From Bacillota bacterium (GTDB lineage: Bacteria; Bacillota_I; Bacilli_A; RFN20; CAG-826), in the NCBI GenBank assembly GCA_003512585.1, contig DOQE01000123.1:21167-29643 (forward strand): a DNA stretch of 8,477 nt, read 5' to 3'. The translations under genes were made by a program, and so were the position numbers. Shown here piece by piece: positions 1 to 7,600 of this stretch. How positions within the stretch are numbered: position 1 is the stretch's first letter; each line of letters starts with the position of its first letter. The notes beneath the pieces are model-generated. The model had not been told where the DNA came from, ran no database searches, and worked only from the letters and a program-made list of their open reading frames with translations.

Positions 1-2
1 AT

Positions 3-623
3 TCTACTAGGGATAGGGTTGCTCCTATGGCCAGTGCTTCTTTCCCAAATACAATTGGGCATATCGGCGATGTTGTCACTTTAAGTAGACCTAATGTAGC
101 CGATGTATTGACTCCAGTAAGCGATGCTAATATCAAGCTTAACGCGATTAAAAACGTTGCTGGCGATATAACTAACTTAAAAGACAAAAACACTGGAAAA
201 GTTATAACCAATATTACCGATTATTCTTCCGATTACGAGATTGAATTGGATGAATACGGGTCTTATGTCTTCATTTATAGCATTGTTGATGGAGTTGGTA
301 ATGCTATTTCTGGAGATTTAAGAAGCATGACGAGCGTCCTTGATTTGGAAGCTCCTCAATTTGTAAGTAGCTTTGATACTTTAACAATTGAGGCCAATGT
401 CGATAGCGATCTTCTTAAGGTTGAAGCAAAAGATAATATGACTCCTTCATCTTCGCTAGAAATCTATCATTTGATTTTCAATGATAAAGGAACTTTGGTT
501 GCTTCGGTTGAAAATGGTAAGAAAGTTACCATTTCTAATAAAGGTAATTATGTTGTCTATGTCACTTGCCAAGATGAAGAAGGCAATGTTGCTTACGGGC
601 AATATACATTAATCGTTAAATAA
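3..623 (+). CDS. C-terminal part of a secreted Ig-like repeat protein (5' partial)
   Basis: The frame is open from the left edge to TAA at 621-623. The first ATG in frame, at 27, has no Shine-Dalgarno sequence before it and no signal peptide after it, so I treat this as the end of a longer protein. Counting from that Met, two beta-rich modules of roughly 95 residues can be seen, at about 10-107 and 108-198. Both end in the pattern usual for bacterial Ig-like/HYR-type folds: a Tyr-rich strand, then Asp and Gly-Asn (VDGVGNA and QDEEGNVAYGQYTLIV), then a final strand. There is no LPxTG motif and no terminal hydrophobic anchor. The protein ends 14 bases before a lipoprotein gene, so the two are probably co-transcribed. 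A role in surface adhesion or glycan display is an inference; no enzyme motif is visible. Confidence 0.72.
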   Translation, partial: STRDRVAPMASASFPNTIGHIGDVVTLSRPNVADVLTPVSDANIKLNAIKNVAGDITNLKDKNTGKVITNITDYSSDYEIELDEYGSYVFIYSIVDGVGNAISGDLRSMTSVLDLEAPQFVSSFDTLTIEANVDSDLLKVEAKDNMTPSSSLEIYHLIFNDKGTLVASVENGKKVTISNKGNYVVYVTCQDEEGNVAYGQYTLIVK

Positions 624-630
624 AGGAGGA
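624..630 (+). promoter_or_regulatory. Ribosome binding site that selects the 638 start
   Basis: GGAGG at 625-629 lies directly after the TAA of the preceding gene. It is only 2 bases from the ATG at 632 but 8 bases from the ATG at 638. The normal spacing favours 638 as the true start. Confidence 0.75.
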
Positions 631-637
631 GATGAGA

Positions 638-2659
638 ATGAAAAAACATAAAAAGATTTTCTTTTCTTTGCTAGCCTCTTCCATCATGCTTTTAAGCGGA
701 TGTGGCGAGCAAGAAAAAAGCGATAGCAATTCCAAAGGGTTTGTAGATAATGGCGGCTCTGTTTCGGAAAAGCATCAATTTATTGCCGAACCAACCTCTT
801 CTTATTTAGTCTGGAATTCAAAAACCACTTATAAGGTTATTCTCCCTACTGATGGAGTTGATGACCAGCTTCTTTATGCCCGTAGTGAACTTGTATCCTT
901 ATTTAAAGAAGCCACGAATATAGAATTAAGCGTGGTCAATGATACAAATCTTGCTTTTAAAGAAAGCGATACTTATATTTCTTTAGGACAAAATTCTTAT
1001 TTCCAAAGTGCTTCTTTTGGAGAAGAAGCTTCTTTGGACGGATTTGGTAGAGATGGTTCAAGGATACTAACCAAAGGGAAATCCGTCTTTATCTTTGGCA
1101 ATACCAATTATGGGACTTTATATGGTGTCTATAATTTCTTAAAGCTAAATTTCAACTTCGAAACTTATTATCATGATTGCTATACTTTAGATAAAAACGT
1201 TAAGGATTTACCTTTATACGATTTTAAGGTTATTGATATACCAGATATTGCATATAGGCAACGTAGGGGACTTCTTTATCCTACTGCCAATCAAAATCAA
1301 ATGTTTGGATATCGTATGAGGACCATGGATGATACGAATAGCCTTTTCCTTCCGATCCATGAAGGTGATACCCCTCAGTCGGCCGCCAATAGAAATCACA
1401 ATAGTTTTTTCTATTTCCCAAAAGCAGTTTACGCAGAAACTCATCCAAAGTTTTATTCCACAAGAGGCGATCAACTTTGCTTTACTGCTCATGGCAATGA
1501 AAAAGAATTGGAAGAAATGGTCACTATAGCCGCCAAGAAAATTGAGCAATCATTAACTTGGTATCCATATGAGCAATATCCAAGTTATACAACTGCTTTC
1601 TTAGGAATGAATGACGTTCCCGATCTTTGCGATTGCGAAGCTTGCACCAAAATAAAAAATGAGCACAACGGGGCTATTGTATCTACTGTAATTCTTTTCA
1701 TGAAAAGAGTGGCTAGATTAGTTAATGAATGGATGGCCAAAGAAGAGAACAAGCCTTATAGACGTGATTTAAGTTATAGCTTCTTTGCCTACCAATCCGC
1801 TATAACTCCTCCATTTAAAGAAAATGATGATGGCAGTTTTGAATATAAAGATGACATTATTCCAGATGATGACATCAAGCTTATGCCATTTGTTGCGGCC
1901 ATGAACTTCGATTATGGCAGATCACTATATTCGGCTAATAATAACGAAGCTAGGGATATCATTAAATCTTGGGGTAATTTCTACCCGGGTACTAGAGCTT
2001 GGAGCTATGGTGGCTTCTTTAATGACTATTTCACCTTCTATGATATTTATAATTTCTATGACGATTATCATGAATTCTTAAATAAATACCATTACTCTTT
2101 CTCTTTCGAGCAAGTTAAAAACGACCAAAGAGGTGCTGATCCTGGTTTTGGCGGGCTAGCTAATTATGTCTTGTGCAAAAAGAGTTGGAACTCTTCTTTA
2201 AGCATGAACGACTTAATTGACGACTTTATTAATACAGTCTATGAAGCGGCTGCCCCCGTTATGAAAGAAATGTTCCAAAAATTAAGAATATGGTTTGCTA
2301 AAATTATCGAAAAATACAATATTGCAAACGGTTCTTCTAGCCAGGCCGACATTTCTACAAATGCTAAATATTGGGGCTTTGGATTTGTTCAAGAACTATT
2401 TGATTTATGCGATAAGGCTTATGCCTCTTTGGATATTTATAAAAAAGACGAAGCCAAATATAAAAGATTAAAGAACTATATTGATATTGAATGGCTAATT
2501 CCTGCCAAAGTCGTAATTGGCTGTTATCAAGATAAATATACAAGTGATGAATGTATTCAAATAAAGAAGAAATTCAAAGATATTTGCTTGGATTTAGGTA
2601 TAAAAGACATTAAGGAATTCGTTTCTATTAATTCATATTTGGAAAACTTAGGAGTGTAA
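638..2659 (+). CDS. DUF4838 domain lipoprotein, glycoside-hydrolase-like
   Basis: This is a 673-residue exported lipoprotein. A Lys-rich start and hydrophobic stretch lead to the lipobox L19-S20-G21-C22, followed by a Ser/Asn-rich linker. Residues about 50-195 resemble the N-terminal alpha/beta domain found before GH20/GH67 catalytic domains, including a GTLYGVYNFL motif at 159-168. Residues about 200-475 match my recollection of DUF4838: HPKFYS near 269, QLCFT near 279, and a D-x-C-x-C-x-x-C segment with cysteines 331, 333 and 336. The helical C-terminal third is not assigned. DUF4838 proteins are common in gut and soil bacteria, often near polysaccharide genes, but the reaction is not established, so I claim only a carbohydrate-related surface role. 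An ATG at 632 would add two residues but sits too close to the ribosome binding site. The next gene starts two bases after the stop. Confidence 0.85.
   Translation: MKKHKKIFFSLLASSIMLLSGCGEQEKSDSNSKGFVDNGGSVSEKHQFIAEPTSSYLVWNSKTTYKVILPTDGVDDQLLYARSELVSLFKEATNIELSVVNDTNLAFKESDTYISLGQNSYFQSASFGEEASLDGFGRDGSRILTKGKSVFIFGNTNYGTLYGVYNFLKLNFNFETYYHDCYTLDKNVKDLPLYDFKVIDIPDIAYRQRRGLLYPTANQNQMFGYRMRTMDDTNSLFLPIHEGDTPQSAANRNHNSFFYFPKAVYAETHPKFYSTRGDQLCFTAHGNEKELEEMVTIAAKKIEQSLTWYPYEQYPSYTTAFLGMNDVPDLCDCEACTKIKNEHNGAIVSTVILFMKRVARLVNEWMAKEENKPYRRDLSYSFFAYQSAITPPFKENDDGSFEYKDDIIPDDDIKLMPFVAAMNFDYGRSLYSANNNEARDIIKSWGNFYPGTRAWSYGGFFNDYFTFYDIYNFYDDYHEFLNKYHYSFSFEQVKNDQRGADPGFGGLANYVLCKKSWNSSLSMNDLIDDFINTVYEAAAPVMKEMFQKLRIWFAKIIEKYNIANGSSSQADISTNAKYWGFGFVQELFDLCDKAYASLDIYKKDEAKYKRLKNYIDIEWLIPAKVVIGCYQDKYTSDECIQIKKKFKDICLDLGIKDIKEFVSINSYLENLGV
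2651..2654 (+). promoter_or_regulatory. Ribosome binding site inside the end of the DUF4838 gene
   Basis: GGAG lies in the last codons of the upstream gene, 7 bases before ATG 2662, with the upstream TAA at 2657-2659 in between. This fits translational coupling of the two lipoprotein genes. Confidence 0.6.
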
Positions 2660-2661
2660 TT

Positions 2662-3555
2662 ATGAAAAAAGTAAAGACTTGTTTATTCACTGCCTTATTA
2701 TCTTTATCATTTCTAGGCCTAGTTTCTTGTGGCGAGGGAACATCTAATGATTCCTCTATTGTCAATAACGATATTTCTTTAAGCCAAAATAGCGCCGACA
2801 TGATCTTAGGCGATACTTTAGAGCTTACAGCTTCTTCTTCAACGAAAGAGACAATTGCCTGGACTAGTTCTGACACTAGTGTTGCCATTGTTAACGATGG
2901 CACTGTCCTAGCCATTGGCAAAGGTGTAGCTACAATAACGGCTTCCATTGGAGAAAATAAGGCTACTTGTTTAGTTAATGTTGGCTATGGCAATTACTTG
3001 CCTTCGTTAAGCTTAGATAATGTTGCTTCTGACTCGATTGCTTTAGGAAAAGGAACTGCCTTTCCTTTAAGGGGTTTAGCCTCTTTTAATGGCAAAAGCT
3101 ATCCGTGTCAACTTTCCATCTCCGTTGAGGACAAAGAGATAGTTTCTTTATCTGGCAATTCCTTGATAGGAAAAAAGGTTGGGACTACAAAAGTTATCGT
3201 CAAGGGATTGTGGAATAATTTTTCAACCCCATTAATGAATAAAACTATTGATGTTGTTGTTTCTAACGATATATCTATTTATCCAGAAGTAACCTTAGCA
3301 AATACAAAAGGAGTCATGAACTCCATCGATTTAAGTTTATTATCTTCTTGGCAAGGCGAAAATTATGATTCGACTGCTAATGTCAAATTTATTGTTAAAG
3401 AAAATGGCATTTCAAAAAGTGCTTCCATTTCTTCAACTGACCCTGAAATAATTTCGGTTACATCCGATGGATTTGTCCAAGCTAAAAAAGTAGGCGAGGC
3501 AAAACTAGTTGGTACTTATGTTGATGAAAACGGGAACGAATATTATACCAAAGCA
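2662..3555 (+). other. Genuine lipoprotein portion of the chimeric frame, probably 3'-truncated
   Basis: This portion holds the signal peptide, lipidation Cys 23, one clear Big_2 domain and about two further Ig-like modules (roughly residues 108-200 and 205-300). Its base and codon style matches the DUF4838 gene before it, and its start is linked to that gene by a two-base gap. Big_2 modules are associated with cell-surface proteins and adhesion; the ligand here is unknown. The natural C-terminus is presumably missing. Confidence 0.65.
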
Positions 3556-4671
3556 AAGTTCAAGGTTTACAACACCCCAGAAGATGCAGCCATGTCTTAT
3601 GTGAATTGGATCAAGAATAACTGCAGTGAAGAAGAAATCAAGTCAGTTCATTCCCCTTCTGACGTTGCTAGACTTATGAAAAAACATGGTTATTACACAG
3701 ACAACGAAGATACCTATGCAGCCGGATTGGAAGCCAGAGCCAAGAACTATGCAGGGCAGGCGTCCATGTCTGATGAAGAAAAAGAACAACTGGAAGTCAA
3801 TAGAGAAAAAGCGGCCAAATCCGAATGGATGAAACGAAAGCAGGAACAACAGGAATCTCTTGCAAGAACATTGGATGATATGAAAATTCCGATGTCTACC
3901 ATGACTCCACAAGAGAAGGAATCTTATATTGATCGAATTGCAGCTAGTAATCCTCTTTTCGCCGATTCCTCTCAGTACAAGTCTCTAATGGCTAATGCCA
4001 AAGCACAAGAAAAAGCAGAATCGGCTAGAAGCATTGCTGGGAAAGGTGGGACAGGATATTCGACCAATAAGATGGTAAATAACCTGATTAGCCTCATAGG
4101 TACAGGAATAGTCAGTAGAGAAGACTTGGATAATAAGCTGGAATTGGCAGCCAATAACGGGTACGCATTGACAGATGCGCAGAAAGATTCAGTTGAATCG
4201 GCGTGGAATCGCTATGAACATGGGGATAAAGAATTTTCCGTAGAATTACCATCCGCCAAAGAGCTGGCTGACTATACCGGAGTAGATAGTTCTCAATTCG
4301 ACGCCAGTACAATGGGACTGATAAGACAGAGGATCTATCAGTATAGCAATAACCAATACGAAATGATTCCTAATCCCAACGGCTATCCAGCAAGCCAAGA
4401 TGTTATCAAGCGCATCGCGCAGGAAGTGGTACAAACAAAAAATATTTACCACGAAGATCATTGGCTCAGTGCCGATGAAGACTATAACGTTTCTATGGCC
4501 GGGTTGGCAAGAGCAGGCATTGTAGATTATGAACCTTACGGAAATGGAATGTTCCAGGTAATCGGTAGAAATGGCGAATCTTTCTATTGCAGCGCCGCCC
4601 AGCTGCAGGATATGAACGATGGGACCAAAACCATGATGGACGTCATGGAAGAAAACGGAGGAGAAGAATAA
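2662..4671 (+). CDS. Chimeric frame: Big_2 lipoprotein N-terminus joined to a phage GH73-tail protein
   Basis: This is one uninterrupted 669-residue frame made of two unrelated parts. Residues 1-23 are a lipoprotein signal with lipobox L20-V21-S22-C23. Residues about 37-107 look like a Big_2 (bacterial Ig-like 2) domain, with W67-TSSDTSVA and a GKGVATITA strand. Further Ig-like strands continue to about 300. From about 298 the sequence changes to AKFKVYNTPEDA, which resembles the C-terminal part of GH73 glucosaminidase domains (FlgJ type, AKFRVY). A conserved-looking segment with HGYYTD follows at about 330-350, then a highly charged helix at about 369-408, then a globular tail I cannot assign. 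The catalytic half of GH73 is absent. Codon use changes at the same place: Gln is CAA 4 of 4 before the join but CAG 11 of 19 after it, and CTG Leu goes from 0 to 6. I doubt that this protein exists as drawn. Confidence 0.6.
   Translation: MKKVKTCLFTALLSLSFLGLVSCGEGTSNDSSIVNNDISLSQNSADMILGDTLELTASSSTKETIAWTSSDTSVAIVNDGTVLAIGKGVATITASIGENKATCLVNVGYGNYLPSLSLDNVASDSIALGKGTAFPLRGLASFNGKSYPCQLSISVEDKEIVSLSGNSLIGKKVGTTKVIVKGLWNNFSTPLMNKTIDVVVSNDISIYPEVTLANTKGVMNSIDLSLLSSWQGENYDSTANVKFIVKENGISKSASISSTDPEIISVTSDGFVQAKKVGEAKLVGTYVDENGNEYYTKAKFKVYNTPEDAAMSYVNWIKNNCSEEEIKSVHSPSDVARLMKKHGYYTDNEDTYAAGLEARAKNYAGQASMSDEEKEQLEVNREKAAKSEWMKRKQEQQESLARTLDDMKIPMSTMTPQEKESYIDRIAASNPLFADSSQYKSLMANAKAQEKAESARSIAGKGGTGYSTNKMVNNLISLIGTGIVSREDLDNKLELAANNGYALTDAQKDSVESAWNRYEHGDKEFSVELPSAKELADYTGVDSSQFDASTMGLIRQRIYQYSNNQYEMIPNPNGYPASQDVIKRIAQEVVQTKNIYHEDHWLSADEDYNVSMAGLARAGIVDYEPYGNGMFQVIGRNGESFYCSAAQLQDMNDGTKTMMDVMEENGGEE
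3505..3600 (+). other. Breakpoint zone between bacterial and phage-like sequence
   Basis: Within this stretch the protein changes from a final Ig-like strand to the AKFKVY segment of a GH73-like domain. Codon use changes at about the same point. The exact base cannot be fixed by eye, because an Ig-like strand ending and a GH73 strand could both account for the residues around Y303. No insertion sequence, target duplication or att-like repeat is visible on either side. Confidence 0.55.
3556..4671 (+). pseudogene. 5'-truncated phage protein: C-terminal end of a GH73-like domain plus unknown tail
   Basis: About 370 residues of a phage-type protein that lacks its own start. The first roughly 60 residues resemble the end of a glucosaminidase (GH73) domain, a peptidoglycan hydrolase used by phages to pass the cell wall during DNA entry. 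The catalytic Glu lies in the missing N-terminal half. A Lys/Glu/Gln-rich helical stretch follows (about 3766-3885), then Ala/Ser/Asp-rich sequence, and near 4441-4620 a compact part with His, Trp and Tyr. The frame is followed by a one-base overlap with the next phage gene, so the two are clearly a native pair. ATG 3592 has only a weak AGAAG before it and would cut the GH73 motif, so I do not take it as a start. The intact protein would be a virion-associated lysin or ejection protein; that is inferred. Confidence 0.5.
4657..4663 (+). promoter_or_regulatory. Strong ribosome binding site for the large phage gene
   Basis: GGAGGAG lies in the last codons of the preceding frame, with 9 bases between GGAGG and ATG 4671. 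The ATG at 4677 would be 15 bases away, so 4671 is preferred. The TAATG overlap implies coupled translation. Confidence 0.75.
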
Positions 4672-7600
4672 TGCCAATGAACGATGACGACTTCATGGCC
4701 GTCTTTACCGGACAAGCCAAAGTCTCTAAGCAGCAATACCCAGTAATCCCTACCATGGGGACGGATGAACCATACGAAGAACGTCAGAGAAAACAGCAAG
4801 CCGCTCAAAGCGGGATTGACTGGACATTCCTAGACGATGAATCTATGGGGACAATAGATAAGCTGAAAAAGTTCTGGCGAGTGCAGACCAATACACAGAC
4901 CCCAGATGAAAGACTAGCTAGTGCAGAAAAGGTAGGCAATGCTTTAGGACTAGTCCCGCAGACATTGGCGGAAAACGACGATCTATACAAGAATGCCTTA
5001 TTAACCTATGAACAGCAGCAAAACAATGCCTTTCTGCAGGGGAAGCCATTCACACCACAAACAGTGGCACAGATGTATCCAGAATTAGATACCGAAGATA
5101 CCGTAGCCACTACTATGGCATTAAGAGACTATAACAACATCCTGAAAACACGCAGAGCCATTTCGGAAGGAACGGCTGCTTATACTATGGATGCCGACCC
5201 TTCTCTTTGGGGTACCTATAAATCTACTATGAAAGATATAAACAGCCTTCCTGGTTATATCTTTGGGAAAATCTCTGACCTTGTCACTAAAGCTTATAAC
5301 GCTGGACAGGCTATGGATGCACAGAGCGAGCTCATGTACAAAGCCTCTATCGGCGAAATTTCCGATGAAGATGTAGAGAAGGCACTTCCTGGACTTATGA
5401 CTATGCAGAAAGAATTTAAGTCTGAAATGGGAGACACCTACGTGGCTAGGATCGTAGGAGAAGCCATTTCTCAGTTGTCCATGCAGAAAAACATGATGAT
5501 GAGAGGGGCAGAAAAAATTTTGGCTCCTATCGCCCCGTTAGCACAGCCCGCACTCCAGGCCACAAAAACTAACATCCCACAAATTGCCACATTAGGAAGC
5601 ACTGCAACTGCAAGCGCATTAGGACTGACAGGAACCGCAGCCGCTGCTACTGTTGCCAGTGGTGCTGCTATTGCCGGCTTACTCACGTTAGGCACTGCCT
5701 CTGTTTTTGTAGGCACGTACAGAGCAGAAGCAGGTCAGGCTTACTGGGAATGGAGAACCAAGAAAGGTAAAAACGGAAATCATGTCTATACTCGCGAGCA
5801 GGCTATTGGACACGCTAAGAGAGTAGGTATGATGAATGCTGCTATTGAAACGGGTGCCTGGGAACTGGCATTCAAAGGCATTGCCAAAGTATGGGGAAGT
5901 GAAGCTGCTTCTGCTGTTATCAAAGACACCGATGCCATGAAAAAATTGATTGGCGCAGGAAGAGGAGCTATCAGAAAACAAGCTTTGATTCATGGTGGCA
6001 AGCAGTTTGCCAAAGTAGCTATTCCGGAAACCGTAGAAGAAGGTTTGCAATCTATGACGTCAGATTTAGATACCAACATCTATGGCGAAGGCGGAATTTC
6101 TGCAAAAGAAATGTTCAACAATGCCCTGGACGCCATGGTTGAAGCTGTACCGTCCGTCATTGGTATGTCTATTGGCGGTTCCGCTTTAGGCGGCATTGGT
6201 GCTTATAAGGCAATGAAGAAAATATCCGGACTATCTGAAATGAAAGAGACCGTCACAGAATTTAAAAGGCAAAATGAAAATGCCATGTTGCAGAAAGTTA
6301 TGGAACTTCGTGAAGACTCTTCTCTTTACCATAAAGCACCAGAAACCTATAGAAAAACCATTCAAAGACAGATGGATCAGGCTGATATGGGGACGGTTTA
6401 CATCGATGCACAAGCTGCAGCCGAAAACGAATCCACTCATGAAGCACTGAACGAAATGGTGGAAAAGGGAATTGTTTCCGCTAAAGAACTCGACGAATCC
6501 ATTAAAACAGGCAAGCCACTGGCCGTAGAATCCGGGAAATATATGCAGCTCGCTTCAGAAGAAACGCCAGAAGTTTTGTCTGATTATTCCACCATGGACA
6601 AGGGAGAACGTACTCTACACGCTATCAAAGAAGAACGCCAGCGCTATAAGGACATGATTGATATTGTCACTTCTACCAAAGAGAAGAGAGAAGCGGCCGC
6701 CAGCGAAAAAATTCTGAACGATCATTTTTCCGAAGACACTGAAAAAGGGAGAGAAGACCGGGCCACAGCCCAAGAACTCCTTTCCGGCGGATTGGACCAT
6801 TTACAGGAAAACTACAAAAGTCTGCTAGAAGAAGCAAAAAAAGCCTGGGGCGATCTTTCCGGTGTAAAAGAACTCCAGGACTACATGGAACGAAGAAAGA
6901 CACAGGACGCCAAAACATCTGGCGAAAAGGGCGTAGATTTTATCGACGTGGGTGAAGGTGCCGACCGTGTACATATCCGAGAATCGAAGAATCCGGACTG
7001 GTATCAGGACTTCTACAGTGACCATGACAGAGCACCTACCCAGCGAGAACTGTATGATGTAGCGCATCAGAAAATCATCAAAGAAGTTTTTCATGATAAT
7101 AGCGAAGACTCTCACATGGGAACCCAGCAACTGGAAGCCGCCAAGGCAAAAGTCGAATCTTTGGAACGTGTCGGAGAAGTCATCAAGACACTGGATAAGA
7201 AAGATCTTGTTGCTCAGACCTTACTCGATCCTGATACCTACGAACAGGCATACAAGCCGCTATTGGAACAAATCACCAAAGCAGGAAACAAAGAAGTTAC
7301 ACAGGCTGCTAGAGACTCCGCTTTGATTCTGGCAAAGCTGGCAGAGAATTTCCATAAGAACTACGGCGTGCCGTTGAAACTGGCAACCATCAAAGCCGGA
7401 GAAATCACCGGCCTTGCACCGGAAGCACTGGGGCAGATGGCGGGTGAGAATGCCAGAACGGCGCCGTTAGAAAAATTGCGCGAAGCAGAACAAATGGAAC
7501 AGGATGGAGCCGTACCGGAAGAAATATGGAATAAGACGGGATGGCTTAGGGGACCGGAAGGTATTTGGCGCTTTGAAATCCCTGACGATTTAGAAGGCAT

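Noticed and set aside
27..29. ATG at 27 as a true gene start
   Set aside because: No ribosome binding site, no signal peptide on an Ig-like protein, and the frame is open to the left edge.
632..637. ATG at 632 as start of the DUF4838 gene
   Set aside because: Only 2 bases separate it from GGAGG; ATG 638 has an 8-base spacing and gives a normal lipoprotein signal.
1329..1529. 66-residue + strand frame inside the DUF4838 gene
   Set aside because: An out-of-frame shadow of a well-supported gene, with no domain or start signal.
3592..3594. ATG at 3592 as the native start of the phage gene
   Set aside because: Only a weak AGAAG precedes it, and starting there would drop the AKFKVY strand that belongs to the same domain.
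3400..3700. Prophage attachment site or transposon end at the join
   Set aside because: No direct repeat, inverted repeat, integrase or transposase is visible nearby, and phage structural genes are not expected directly at an att site.
4246..4677. 143-residue open frame on the - strand
   Set aside because: It lies wholly antisense to a continuous coding frame, its residue content is Ile/His/Phe-rich as expected from reverse reading, and no ribosome binding site supports it. The other - strand frames fail for the same reasons.
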